Positions 50,611-62,538 are shown, numbered from the stretch's first letter. The stretch is 64,000 bases of DNA from Hemibagrus wyckioides (GCF_019097595.1 NC_080718.1:22193157-22257156), one strand, 5' to 3'. Notes: generated by a model not told the origin, from the sequence alone. Numbers and translations are program-made.

Positions 50611-52711
50611 TGAGTGTCAGTTGAATTGGATTGCAAACTGCGTAATCTTGTATGGAGGTCATATGGACAGATGGATTGCCTCTTATCAGGTGAGTGTGAA
50701 GAGACATGTAACAAACAAGCTTATATGTTCTCTGGAGTAGTCAAAGAGAAACCAACAACAAATAATCTTCAATGTAATTTATGTTAAGGATGATTTTTTT
50801 GAGGAAAGTGTCTGCCCAACAGATTGGACAGACAAGGATATGTGAGAAAATCGTATTAACCTTCACAAAAGGATGCAGACAACAAACCACAGAAGCTATC
50901 ATTGCTTCAGCCGGGTTGATGACAGAAAACTGACGGCTTATTTGACTTAATATTGATGAAACAGCAGCCGAGAATCATCATCATGTTAATCACGCATTCA
51001 GTGCTGACATATAGGAGCGCCAGATCTGCCATGAACATGGCAGTGTGTTTCCATGGAAACAACAGAAGAGGGAGACCTCTTACTCATACACTTAAAACTG
51101 CCATCTTTTGGCAGTTGCGTCTAACATGCGTTTCCCAGGTAGATTTTCCTGTGCTCTGAATTGAGTGTCTTTTCTCTACTAATATATTTTTATATCCATA
51201 ACCTATACTGCATTCTCATCAGGATTCCACATCATTATATATTAATAATTTCAGCAGGGTTGGTCAGAGCAGTACTGAGACTGGTCTTGGTCACATTATG
51301 AGACGTGAATGTGTACTTCTCAGATCTTTCTATGTTGGAGAGCAAACAGATGGAATGGTCAGAACCAGGATGACAAACCATGATGTTTAACTGTGCTGGT
51401 GGTTTTAGTAATGTGTATAAATGTATAGTAAAGCTTTTCAAAATGCTTCACTGCATATACGGCAGTGTAAAAATAATGTTGTGTCCATGCAAGCACATGA
51501 GAAAGAAAACGATGGCTTCCTGTTTTTGTTGCTATAACCTCACATTCCCCTCTCACACATTTGCACTGAACAGGGGGTCCCTCATAAAGAATTTACCACT
51601 AAACTATTCTTAGAGAAAGCAGTAAAAATCCATTTGCCGTAGAGAAAAATGGTGTATGGACAGCTGGCTTCAGTGAACACTAACATTTAGAAGCGATAAG
51701 AATGAGGGTTTTTTTTTGAAAGATGAGCAGATAATTGCAATAATTACCATGGTTAAAGTCCTCTGCAATTTTTTGTGTAATTGTACAGGTTTATGTATGA
51801 GCACTGCTATGATATTCAGTCCTCTCTTGAAGAAAATGTTTTAAAATCCCTGATTGAAGTTGATGCGTTTGAGAGAGCAGGCGGCTTCTAGAAAACACTG
51901 AGCTATTTTCCTCCCCTTATTATGCTAGTTCTGGTGAGAGTGTGAGCGTGCTGGGTACGGCCGGCTTTTCCCTCCCCTCCCTTCGTTCCGTCTTTCTTCT
52001 CTCTGCGCTACAACAGAAAGGTCTTTGTGCCATCCAACCTTATGCCAGTGCACATTAACCGGTGCCAGGCTGCTCCCATCTCTGTGCCCACACAGCCTCC
52101 CAAACGGTTGAGGAGAAATGAATACTTTTTTCTATCCGAGGCTTAACATCCTCCACTCCAAACATCTGAGTGATTGAAGCTCCACGACTGTTTCCAACTT
52201 CAACCTGCTTTTTCTCTTTTGCTGTCATTCTGGGGTTTTGCAGTTAGGATGAACTTCCCAAAAGTAATATAGTTTCAGGATCTTGTTAACTTTTGGAAAG
52301 CATGTATAAAGTAATGCCATATCCAGCATTTAACAATTTTGTTAAACCCTCGTACGTCCATGCTTTTGTGAAACCAGACCCGGAGCTGTGGGCCTGGAAG
52401 GCAAAGCTTCCACGGTCAGTGACTGCAGACATTTATGTGTTTATAAGACGTACACAAATGCACGATCGTTGTAACACTACGACTCCGTGGATGGTTCCTC
52501 GGTAGAACCCTCTCTGCATGTCAGCACCATTTCTGTGGTCGAATAATGAAACTTGCTTTAGAACTCCTTCAACAAGACCTTGTCAGTTGTGGAGGTCTAT
52601 CCGCTGCCTGTTTGGCTTTTCACTGAGAGGTTTCTAGCACTTATGATGTGGTTTGTGTGCTTTATCCTGGCTTGTATACTGATCATGAACTATTTTTCTC
52701 TTATTTTTCAG

Positions 52712-52766
52712 ACCATGCAGACTAGATAGCAGACTTGGCTAGTTTGGCCCATCCAGCGCGGAGAGG
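52712..52766 (+). other. daam2: 5' UTR part of daam2 exon 2 with acceptor site
   Basis: A T-rich tract ending TTATTTTTCAG (to 52711) is a strong 3' splice site, and the 55 bases that follow lead directly to the daam2 start codon. This leader contains its own ATG at 52714 (ACC before it, a good context) that reads five codons to a TAG, ending before the main start. The main ATG has A at -3 (GGAGAGGATG), a favourable context. An AG nine bases downstream (52719-52720) is a less likely alternative acceptor. Confidence 0.65.
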
Positions 52767-52934
52767 ATGCCTCCCCGGAAGCGCACACGGCCCGGCCTGG
52801 GCCTTCTGTGCTGCTTCGGCAGCAGTGAACCCCCTGAGATTAACCTGAAGGACAGTGTTCCCTTGCAGCTACTCGAGTTCAGTGCCCCCATGCCCCCAGA
52901 GGAGGAACTGAATGCTCGATTTTCTGAACTGGTG
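52767..52934 (+). CDS. daam2: daam2 first coding exon (formin DAAM2, residues 1-56)
   Basis: This exon encodes the N-terminus of DAAM2, a Diaphanous-related formin that links Dishevelled/Wnt planar-polarity signalling and Rho to actin assembly; it is a cytoplasmic multidomain protein of about 1,070 residues. The 56 codons start MPPRKR, run through GLLCCFGSSEPPEINLKD and end ELNARFSELV. The basic start, the LCCFG motif and the PEINL stretch match DAAM2 more closely than DAAM1, which has FCCFR and PEITY in the same places. The frame closes exactly at GTG before GTAAGT (donor at 52935), phase 0. The next exon begins [11 protein letters not shown], continuing the family sequence without a gap. 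The start is set by family alignment and the A at -3. Daam1 is the only serious alternative and fits less well. Confidence 0.95.
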
Positions 52935-53875
52935 GTAAGTTGTCAATCCTTTTTTTTTCTCCCTAATCAAAAATCATACTCTATCACCTCCTACTTACTC
53001 AGATGTGTTTATATAGGGCATTGATGCAGTTAATGGAAGGAACAAATCCTGGTTTCAATCAAATATATGTACTTGCTAGTTTATTCACATGCTAATTGAT
53101 GTCAGTTGGTGTTGCACATGTGATGGTCCAGAAATTGTGTTTCTGGCCAGCACTGATAATCATAAACACACACATATATTAATTTCACTTTGTGCCAACT
53201 TGTTTTGTTGCCAGCAAATGGCCTGAGGTGGGGGTGGAAAGCTGGCTATAGCCAGAAAGCGACAATCCATGTTAAAGCATCTTTAATTTCTGCTTTAATC
53301 ATGGCGCAGGGCATGAAAGTCGACTTATCTGTAATTACACAGCCGACTTTGTCGATCGAGTCTGCAAGTGCACAAATATCTGCTTATGCTGCCTTTACAG
53401 TTCCTGGCTCCCTTAGAAAAACAGCATGCTCCTACACATTTAAGTAGCATTAGGAGAGTGGCGCATTGTTTAGACAGGAGCTCCACATGCTGTGTTTTTT
53501 AGTGAAGAGCATAGTAGTGCTCATTTGCTACGCATCAAATCAAGTGTGCCGGACATATGGGAGTGCTTAGACCCAAGCACGGCAGCCTCATACTTGACAA
53601 AATGAAACGACTCGCAGTTTAGTTATGGTAAATATCTGGATTTGGCTGAAGGCAGACACGGCAGATGGGTGAACGCTTCGGGAATGTGGAAGGAAAGCTG
53701 TTTTTGTTGTGGCCACGAAAAGCCACATTTAACTTCTATATAGCTCGCTTGTGGCGCATACAAAGCTATACTTTGCGCACAGCATGAAGAAAAGACAAAT
53801 ACAAAGTGACATGTAAGTATCCAAAGGGATGGAGACAAAAGATGAATCTTATTTCTGTTATAATAAAGATATCTA

Positions 53876-55120
53876 CACTATATTGCCAAAAGTATTCGCT
53901 CACCTGCCTTGACTCGTATATGAACTTAAGTGGCATCCCATTCCTAATCCATAGAGTTCAATATGACGTCGGTCCACCCTTTGCAGCTATAACAGCTTCA
54001 ACTCTTCTGGGAAGGCTGTCCACAAGGTTTAGGAGTGTGTTTATGGGAATTTTTGACCATTCTTCCAGAAGCACATTTGTGAGGTCACACACTGATGTTG
54101 GACGAGAAGGCCTGGCTCTCAGTCTCCGCTCTAATTCATCCCAAAGGTGTTCTATCGGGTTGAGGTCAGGACTCTGTGCAGGCCAGTCAAGTTCATCCAC
54201 ACCAGACTCTGTCATCCATGTCTTTATGGACCTTGCTTTGTGCACTGGTGCACAGTCATGTTGGAAGAGGAAGGGGCCAGCTCCAAACTGTTCCCACAAA
54301 GTTGGGAGCATGGAATTGTCCAAAATGTCTTGGTATGCTGAAGCATTCAGAGTTCCTTTCACTGGAACTAAGGGGCCAAGCCCAGCTCCTGAAAAACAAC
54401 CCCACACCATAATCCCCCCTCCACCAAACTTTACACTTGGCACAATGCAGTCAGACAAGTACCGTTCTCCTGGCAACCGCCAAACCCAGACTCGTCCATC
54501 AGATTGCCAGATGGAGAAGCGCGATTCGTCACTCCAGAGAACGCGTCTCCACTGCTCTAGAGTCCAGTGGTGGCGTGCTTTACACCTCTGCATCCGACGC
54601 TTTGCATTGCACTTGGTGATGTATGGCTTGGATGCAGCTGCTCGGCCATGGAAACCCATTCCATGAAGCTCTCTGCGCACTGTTCTTGAGCTAATCTGAA
54701 GGCCACATGAAGTTTGGAGGTCTGTAGCGATTGACTCTGCAGAAAGTTGGCGACCTCTTCGCACTATGCGCCTCAGCATCCGCTGACCCCGCTCCGTCAG
54801 TTTACGTGGCCTACCACTTCGTGGCTGAGTTGCTGTCGTTCCCAAACACTTCCACGTTCTTATAATACAGCTGACAGTTGACTGTGGAATATTTAGGAGC
54901 GAGGAAATTTCACGACTGGATTTGTTGCACAGGTGGCATCCTATCACAGTTCCACGCTGGAATTCACTGAGCTCCTGAGAGCGACCCATTCTTTCACAAA
55001 TGTTTGTAAAAACAGTCTGCATGCCTAGGTACTTGATTTTATACACCTGTGGCCATGAAAGTGATTGGAACACCTGATTCTGATTTGGATGGGTGAGCGA
55101 ATACTTTTGGCAATATAGTG
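53876..55120 (-). mobile_element. complete Tc1/mariner element in daam2 intron 2
   Basis: A 1,245-bp Tc1-like DNA transposon. Its ends are inverted repeats: CACTATATTGCCAAAAG at 53876 is mirrored at 55120, and the match is perfect for 29 bases (53876-53904 against 55092-55120). TA dinucleotides flank both ends (53874-53875 and 55121-55122), the expected TA target duplication. A single uninterrupted transposase frame lies between the ends on the minus strand, antisense to daam2. Identical ends, intact frame and clean target duplication indicate a young insertion that may still be mobile. The TIRs are short, unlike Sleeping Beauty-type elements with about 200-bp IR/DR ends. Confidence 0.95.
53958..54989 (-). 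CDS. intact Tc1-family DD34E transposase
   Basis: A 343-residue transposase, the usual length for Tc1 enzymes, which cut and paste the element at TA sites by binding its inverted repeats. The start chosen is [10 protein letters not shown] at 54989, the usual Tc1 start; the frame stays open further upstream but that part leaves the element. Residues about 7-110 form the paired-type double helix-turn-helix DNA-binding region, with the GRPR linker at 59-62. The DDE catalytic core follows: D154 in WSDESRF, D245 in HDCAPVH and E280 in NPIEHLWDE, with 34 residues between the last two (DD34E). The glycine-rich GGGGIMVWG box is at 189-197. No stop or frameshift is present and all three catalytic acids remain. 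Expression would need a promoter within the element or the host intron. Confidence 0.95.
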   Translation of the reverse strand: MGRSQELSEFQRGTVIGCHLCNKSSREISSLLNIPQSTVSCIIRTWKCLGTTATQPRSGRPRKLTERGQRMLRRIVRRGRQLSAESIATDLQTSCGLQISSRTVRRELHGMGFHGRAAASKPYITKCNAKRRMQRCKARHHWTLEQWRRVLWSDESRFSIWQSDGRVWVWRLPGERYLSDCIVPSVKFGGGGIMVWGCFSGAGLGPLVPVKGTLNASAYQDILDNSMLPTLWEQFGAGPFLFQHDCAPVHKARSIKTWMTESGVDELDWPAQSPDLNPIEHLWDELERRLRARPSRPTSVCDLTNVLLEEWSKIPINTLLNLVDSLPRRVEAVIAAKGGPTSY

Positions 55121-57293
55121 TATACAGAGATGTTGGATCTAAGGCGCTGTTAGTTTTGGATCGTGTGTGTGTGTGTTTTTCTTCACCCTCCCAAATCACA
55201 GTATCGTAGTCAGAAAATGAGCTGAAATAAAAATTTGTATATTTCCTTGACAAGTGACACTGTATATCCAATCTAGGGCAGATCTGCACTGTGCACACAT
55301 CGCCAACTGTGACATTTCCTTCTTTCGGCTTCAGCGTTAAATTTACCAGACCCTTATTTCAGCTTTAAAACCAAAATCCATGCACAGTAAGGCTGACCTT
55401 AATGAGCCCATGCTGACTGGTTCAGACCTTTTAAAGCAGAGACCACATCACAAATTCTAGTGGCTCCATTCAGTCAAAAAAAAAGGCTTTAGAGCAGTGC
55501 AGAGTGCACACGCTGCGCTGTAATGCATCATGGGTACTGGATCTCTGCAATGCCCACAGTCATTAGAGTTGAGATTTCGCACAGATTTGTGACTCTGAAA
55601 CAAATGGGAGTGTATTGCACATGTAAGAGTAGTGAAAATATAAATGTTGTTTATCTGCTGGAGTGATGTTTTATTACCCGACTGGATCGTGTACATTCTG
55701 ATCTTTTTGAAGTGGCTTCCTTGTAAACTGTTGGAAGCTTGCACTCGCGTGTGAAACCCGCTCGCGTTTAAATCATGCAGCTTCTTTCCTGTAGCTAGGA
55801 AAGAGGGTGGATATGAGTGATAATCTTCTGTAGTATGTGGTTATTATGGCGTGATCAGAGCACGACGAACGCGTAGAGCAAACAACAAATATATATATAT
55901 GTATGTAAGTTTCAGCAAGATGTTGAATATGCCAGCTGTGGATCAGGGTTATTTAAGTTCACGGGGACTGGGAGCTTTGGTTAAAGTGTGACAGTAAAAT
56001 GTGAATGTTAAAGAGCTCAACGGGAATAGATGAGAAGCAAGTGGACATGTGGCAGCCATGTGTTTGTAGCTCATCTTACCCAAAAAAAAAAAAAAAACCC
56101 CAACCCTGGCACTGTCTCCGAAAGAAATCTTATCTGGGGGAAAAAAACAACAGGAGGAAAACAACTTGAGATAAAAGTAGAACTTGGAGTCTTGAACACC
56201 TCGTTAAATAGTGGCGACGGAGAGAAATCTTAAATAAACACTAAATGGTGTTTAGTGTATCACGCTATAGCATGTGAGAGCGAGAGACCAGCAGGCGTTT
56301 GGGGTTGGAACATGCAGGAAGTGGACTGTTGATATTATTTGAGGAACATCAGCACCACTAAGCTAACATCTGGTCCACAGAGGACATACGAGTGTTTAAT
56401 TCCCGCTGTATTTGTCTCTCTTATGCCTCGTTCTGTCTGTCTCTCAGTATGTAGGACAATTTTAATCCTGTCACATGAGGCGCAGCCCCCCCCCTTACTA
56501 TTTACACTTACTATTTACACTTACTATTTCTGTTCCATGTTGAGCTAGGCAAACAGATTTACACTGAAATATTGGCCTAGATTGCACAGCTAGTGTTATG
56601 CTCTGGCTTTTCTAGTGTGATTAAAAAAAAACGTTGTGTTGTTGTTGTTATTATTATACACGTTTGTAATTGTGATATACCTTGACACCCAAAACGCGAT
56701 GTGTGGCAGTTGTACATGAGCTTGTGAACGTAATTTCTAGATCATTCCGATGCCACAATATATGGAGATAACGATTAACCGAAAATATTTTAGTCAGCTC
56801 TAAACTGGACGATCATTATCCATGAGTCATGCTTGTACTACTCATAAAGTATGGCAAACTAGACAAGCTTCAAGCTACAGACTGAGATTCAGATCATTAC
56901 TCTGTGGTAAATATGTGGGCAATTGGGCAGCATGAGTCAATACTATTTATTAGGATGCAGACGTCTTTGCTCACTGGGTGGAGGACGGAGGGTGGAGGTC
57001 CATGGGCTCAATCTCACCCTCTTCCCTTTAGCTGAAAGCTCTGGGTGGGAGCGCGTTTCCTGTATGCCTCAGCCATGTCCATGTCCTCAACAAACCCCAG
57101 CTTTGCCCGCATACCGTGATTCAGCAACTGCAGCTGGAGCAGCAGAAAAAAGCGACAGAGGAAGTGATGACTAGAGAACCCATGCCAAACCAAAGTCACT
57201 GACCCATTACGGGCCGAAATGCGTCCGTTAAGCAGTGGGTTTGGACAAGGTACCACGTCAATTTAGTTCTCAGTCTTCTTATTGATGAGGGTA

Positions 57294-57296
<3 letters not shown>

Positions 57297-57333
<37 letters not shown>
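57297..57333. repeat. CT dinucleotide microsatellite
   Basis: (CT)18 followed by CACCGCAG in daam2 intron 2. It resembles a polypyrimidine tract plus AG, but no coding exon follows. Confidence 0.95.
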
Positions 57334-57336
<3 letters not shown>

Positions 57337-58596
57337 GCAGTAGAGGAAACACTACTTTCTTTCACATGTTTAGTGCTTTTACAAACCTCTGTCCCTGTCT
57401 CTCTGGCGTGGTGATCGTTATTGGACTCTACAGTTTCCTGTTGGTCCCCTCAGGGCCTCATATGACTTCCTTCCATCTTGATAGTCTGGGAATACTTTGT
57501 GAATCATCTTTCCTGTCCCTCCTTTACAAGAAAAAAAAATATACACGTTTACAAAGGCAAACCTTTATTCCTTTTCTATCTTCAAACTTCGCAAATCCCA
57601 GAGTTCGTTCCGTAACCCATAATTCACTCTTTGACCTCAGAGTGTTTTGGATGCACCTGAAATTTTATAGAATTAAATGTACACTGTGTGTGGGGTGGGG
57701 GGGTGGGGGTTAACCAAAAGATGAAAATCATGAAAGTGTATGCAAGGTATATTTGATTATATATTTCAGGTGAATCGAGCTTAGTTTAGCTTTATGTGAA
57801 TTCCACTGAATTTGGACTCCACTTGAGGGATCATGTGACCCAGTTAGTGTTGAAGAATCTAGATAAGATTTGATTTCTAGATTTAGGGAACCACTTGAAA
57901 TCAACTGGGCTCTCTCATCAAGGTCTGTTAATTGCATACAAATAAATACAGATAAACAGATGTTCTAAATTGATAGATTTGAATGATTTCAATAGGAGGT
58001 GCGCTACTATACTTTCTTTCATCCACCTATTCTAAATGTACTAGAGCTGTGGATCAGGACTGGGATCAGGTAGAAGAAAGCAAAAAAAGGTTTTTGCTGG
58101 TTTTAGGGAACACTCGTATACGACACTTACGTTGTGTGAGGCATGCATTGATTTACGATATGTTGGCAGTTTTGCCTGCCTCTGGGGGCTTTCAGGGTTT
58201 AATTTTGTTTTAGGCCACACCCACTTTTGCTTAAATTTGTATGCAGATACACATATTTGGAGAAGCAAATGTAGATGGACACACAGGTGATGGCATATTT
58301 GTTACATCCCTAATGTTTGAATATATAAATGTGTGTGTGAATATATAACATCAGAACTCACTTTAACATGTGTTTTGTAATGCACTGATTTAAATAATTA
58401 TGCATTATAACCATGGTATAGCTTCAAGCTGGAGCGGTATGCAGATGATAAATACCTCTCATGCCTAGATGTTATTCTTTCAGCATTTATACAGAGCTAG
58501 AATTATATTTCATCTAAGCCTGAGGATGCACAGTCCAATATTTCTATTTTTCCTCCCGTACAATATCCTGTCTTCCTACTTTGAGCGTTTCATTAA

Positions 58597-58767
<171 letters not shown>

Positions 58768-59427
58768 TAAGACATCTTTACTGTTTTAGAATATTAGCTA
58801 AAGATTTAGGGGGAGAGAAAAGGCAGGATGATAACTCTCTTGCAGACAAAGAACTGTCAAAATTTTATGAAGATGGCTTTGAAATGGAAATGTGTAACCG
58901 CTGCTCCTTCAAAAACCGCAAGCTAGGATGTCTACCATACTCATCACACTTATCTCCTCCCTTCCTCTGCCGAACAGGGCTCGGGCTTTACTTTGCGGTC
59001 GGCCACTTTCAGGATATTACTCTTTTTGCCTCTCTCTCTCTGATTACAGCGAGAGGGCTGTGGCGGCCAGCGAAAGCCTTACCGGATCTCACATTAAACA
59101 AATGCACATGGCTGTCCTCTGGATCGTGTATTGGTAATTGCTATTCCTTTGGCAGAGCCAACAGAAACCAGCAGCTTTCTGCAGCTCTGGTTTGGCATCC
59201 TGCTGACTTTTTAGACCTTGACAGTCATTTCATCGTCATGAACCTACAGCACACAGACTCTGATCTGCAACGCTGACCTTCCTTCAGCCTGCTACAGGCT
59301 CTGGTCAGGACGGCTGTGTTGGTATTGGAGGCAGGGTGGGGTGGTGTGCAGTTTTGTAAGTGTGTGGTTTGGAGCAGAAAAGGGGTTCCTGCCATGCCTG
59401 CTGGAACCAAGTCATCTGCAGCCAATG

Positions 59428-59448
59428 TTCTCTCTCTCTCTCTCTGAC

Positions 59449-59493
<45 letters not shown>
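59428..59493. repeat. CT run plus poly(T)-poly(A) palindrome
   Basis: A (CT)n run and TGACAG are followed by 31 T and then 12 A with no spacer; the T12/A12 junction is a perfect inverted repeat. It lies in daam2 intron 3. Confidence 0.95.
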
Positions 59494-59494
<1 letters not shown>

Positions 59495-60088
59495 CCTGAC
59501 AGGTCTCTCGTCAGTGCAGAACGTTCGAAAGAAGAAGAAAAAAAGGAACCAGAACCAGGCGAGGGTTTGCTCGGAAAAACGTTGTGAAAGAAAACAAAAA
59601 GCTTATTCACGTTGGCCGCAGTGGAGAAGGACTTACGTGAATCGCACACATGCCAGATTAAAATGCAGCACAATGTATACAAAGCGTCAGATTCTCTGCC
59701 TAAAGAAAGAACTTACTGGAAAGTGGTTCAACAGACAGAGAGAAATTTGAACTCCTTGTTCTGTGCTACAGAATTCATGCAAAGCTAGGTGACAAGAATA
59801 TTCCCATATTACGCTGTTTCAGAGACATACTCCGACTTGGAATATTCCAGACGCCAGACTGTTTCGTTTGGCTCTCTGAAGCTGAAGTTGTGCTGATGCA
59901 ACTTGCTTAAAATATTGGCAGTGGTTAAAGTTAGCTGCACCTTTAATAATTGAGTGAGTTTAAATCCCTAAACTAAAAAGCCTCCAGTGCTGAGTTACCT
60001 TGCATGGCCCTTAACCTTCAACTGTATCCCATTTCACCTCTCTTTGAATTAAAACAGGAAAATATATATCTAAAAGTAAGTGGAGTCT

Positions 60089-60091
<3 letters not shown>

Positions 60092-60162
<71 letters not shown>
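60092..60162. repeat. TA dinucleotide microsatellite
   Basis: About 35 uninterrupted AT units; self-complementary and able to form a cruciform. Confidence 0.97.
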
Positions 60163-60166
<4 letters not shown>

Positions 60167-60376
60167 GGAATAAAACAGAACAGGCCATGCTGATGTGTCA
60201 AAATAATCATTAATGGGGTGGTGCGATGCAGACCGGAGTTACCTTTTCCCACACAGACATTTTAGTTTTAGTAATTATAAGATTTTTGTTCATTTTTTCT
60301 CTCTCTGTGTCAAGTCCACAAAACCAGTTCATGTTATCATATGCATTATATCATATGCTTTTTTCTTCTTTCATAG

Positions 60377-60572
60377 ATTTACATTTACGGCATTTGGCAA
60401 ACACCCTTGTCCAGAGTGACTTACATTTTTACTTCATTTTATACAACTGAGCAGTTGAGGGTTAAGGGCCTTGCTCAATGGCCCAGCAGTGGCAGCTTGG
60501 TGGACCTGGGAGTCAAACTTACAACCTTCTGATCAGTAGTCCAACACCTTAATCACTAAGCTACCTCATCCT
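60377..60572 (-). repeat. tRNA-derived SINE-like repeat, copy 3
   Basis: Reverse-strand copy: on the + strand it begins TTTACATTTACGGCATTTGG (tail), passes through GGGTTAAGGGCCTTGCTCAA and GTGGCAGCTTGGTGGACCTG, and ends with the reversed tRNA-like head ATCACTAAGCTACC. It lies antisense in daam2 intron 3. Confidence 0.8.
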
Positions 60573-60644
60573 CAAGACTAAAACATCACCAAGACTTCCA
60601 AATGACTGTAAACCTCAAATGATAGCACCAGACACTGGAGACTC

Positions 60645-60720
60645 TTTTCAAACCTCAACTTTCTGACCAATCAGAATCGAGCATTCAGCTGCACTGTGGT
60701 ATAAATATATATAGAGTGAC
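60645..60720 (-). repeat. MITE-like repeat (AATCTGATTGG family), partial reverse copy
   Basis: TTTCTGACCAATCAGAATCG is the reverse complement of the family's GATTCTGATTGGTCAGAAA core. CATTCAGCTGCACTGTGGTA continues the known family order. Only about 75 bases are visible. Confidence 0.4.
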
Positions 60721-62367
60721 TGAAGTAGACAGGCATCGTTCTTATTCGGTACCTCTGTTACCAGACTCAGGCTGTCAGTTTCTTGAATATTTTGGCCACC
60801 TTCCAAAAACTCCATTTCAGACTGCACTGTGGTCACTTATCCATGGAAACTGTATAATCAAGTCCAGACTATAAATCCACATATTTTCTATGGTAGATTA
60901 TTCTGTAATGGCATGAAGGCACACAAAGCACCGAAGTCAGACGACACACACTGACACTGTAACAACTCCATAACAGAGTAACTGTAATAGCCTTAATAAA
61001 CACCCTCGTCTGAGTTCCAGCGCCAACGAGAAGATCTTGGCCGTCAGACAGATGTTGTGTAACAGAGCTGGCTGTATGCGCTTGTTTGCGTGCTTGCGGT
61101 CGAGAACTCGCTGTAAACGGTTCATGCACTTTTCGGTTTTCGGTGGTAATGCATTCTGAGTGACTTGATTGCCTGGACTGAAGTAAGCAGAGGCACACAG
61201 TCACTCTTTGTATTTGCTTGCAGGTCTTGAACCTGCTGTTTATTTGGATTGGACGTCCGAGTATTAGGATGTCATTATAAGATATGTTGTAAAGTAAATT
61301 GAGAGTTCTTTCTGAGATGTATTGTTTCTCTTGGGAGCATATATTTCTTGCTACTTTGTCAGCTCCAGGTTAACAAGGAAGTGAATGAAAGCATCTCTTT
61401 TTGTCTTGGAGTAGTGACCTTTTCTGACTTTCTTTTCCCCCGATCTAAGAATTTCTGGCTAGAGTCCTGTAGAAGTCGTGAGTTGTTTTGATGAAACGGG
61501 ATAAACAGGGTAAGAACCGCTTGAGCTCTTGTTAGGAATGTCGCAGTTTACTCCAGATTTCTATTGACATGTAACATTTAAAGTAATTACCTCTTCTATA
61601 ACAAGCACACTTAGCTCCTTAATCGTTTAGAAATTAGTGTTGTGATGGCAGTTTGGCAAAGACAGCCGATCCCCTAACTTCAGGAACAAGGCAACCTAGA
61701 GATCTGGATAAGGAACTGCACTGTGCTCGAAGCTGGATTCCTGTAGCTGAAATCAGATCTCTGAATTGGATTGCAGGATAAAGCAGGGCCTATCCTGCTG
61801 AGATGTTGGATTCTGGCAAGATGGTTGTCTGACCTCAAAAACATGGTTGATTACTGCTCTGGCACAGAAAAAGACAAAAAATCTCTGCTCTAATATGATT
61901 TAAGCAAGAAGATTCTGCAGAGCATGGCTGTTCCTGAAGGAAATAACCAGCTTCTTGTTAGCCTGTGGGATGTTCAGAGTAATTTATTGTTATGTATCTT
62001 AATATTGAGCTTGAAAGCATGTTGCTTCTCAGATAACAAGCCAAAAAAGGATAGCGATGCTGAAACGAATACAAAGAAGATTTAAAGGAGAGATGTAGCT
62101 GATTATGGGTAGATTATTTGGGATAAACAGATGAAGTTTACACAAGCAGGAGGGTTTTACTTTTAACAAGTCAGACATGAAGCTTGTGAAACAAACGCTT
62201 TAATGTGGACATGAGGCTCTGTGCCCATGCATTTCCAGCATTTATTCATTCATTAATTCTTAGTGACTGCCTAGTCAGGGTCAAAGTGGTTTCAATTATA
62301 CTGCATTTACTGTTTATTTATATTTTTGGAAGTAGATCAAGATTAAAAACACAGTCCTGCACACATC

Positions 62368-62538
62368 TAAATTTTCGGCAATTGGCAGGCGCCCTTATCC
62401 AGAGCGACTTTCATATTAACTCATTTTATACAACTGAGCAACTGGGGGTTGCTCAGGGGCCCAGTAGTGGCAGCTTGGTGGACCTGGGATTCGAACTCGC
62501 AAGCTTCTGATCAGGAGTCCAACACCTCTACCACATCC
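62368..62538 (-). repeat. tRNA-derived SINE-like repeat, copy 4
   Basis: Reverse-strand copy. TTTTCGGCAATTGGCAGGCG and CCTTATCCAGAGCGACTT form the tail, then GGGGCCCAGTAGTGGCAGC and GGATTCGAACTCGCAAGC, the best-kept B-box-like segment of the four copies, then CAACACCTCTACCAC. Slightly truncated at the head. Confidence 0.8.

Larger units (their letters stand above)
14499..52711 (+). other. daam2: presumed daam2 intron 1
   Basis: About 38.2 kb between a GTGAGT donor and a TTTTTCAG acceptor. It contains the Tc1 relics, SINEs, MITE-like repeats, microsatellites and tandem duplication listed separately. Unique stretches with no gene I can support: 14600-15490, 15776-17394, 18233-19194, 19746-22829, 22973-24228 (with an A run at 23700), 24461-28680 (AT-rich at 24000-24200 just before), 28712-29309, 29853-31679, 31831-35092, 35561-39999, 40352-40812, 41911-45814, 45991-46459, 46653-48597 and 48713-52711. 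Several low-repeat, CpG-containing patches (20.98-21.23, 25.08-25.53 and 51.95-52.20 kb) look like candidate regulatory elements. Confidence 0.5.

Noticed and set aside
53806..54666. 286-residue + strand open frame
   Set aside because: Antisense shadow of the Tc1 transposase gene; no family resemblance in this frame.
54990..55298. 103-residue N-terminal extension of the transposase frame
   Set aside because: Most of it lies in or beyond the right inverted repeat in host DNA; Tc1 transposases start at the MGRSQ-type methionine.
59430..59460. CT tract plus CAG as a splice acceptor in intron 3
   Set aside because: It is followed by 31 T and no open coding sequence.
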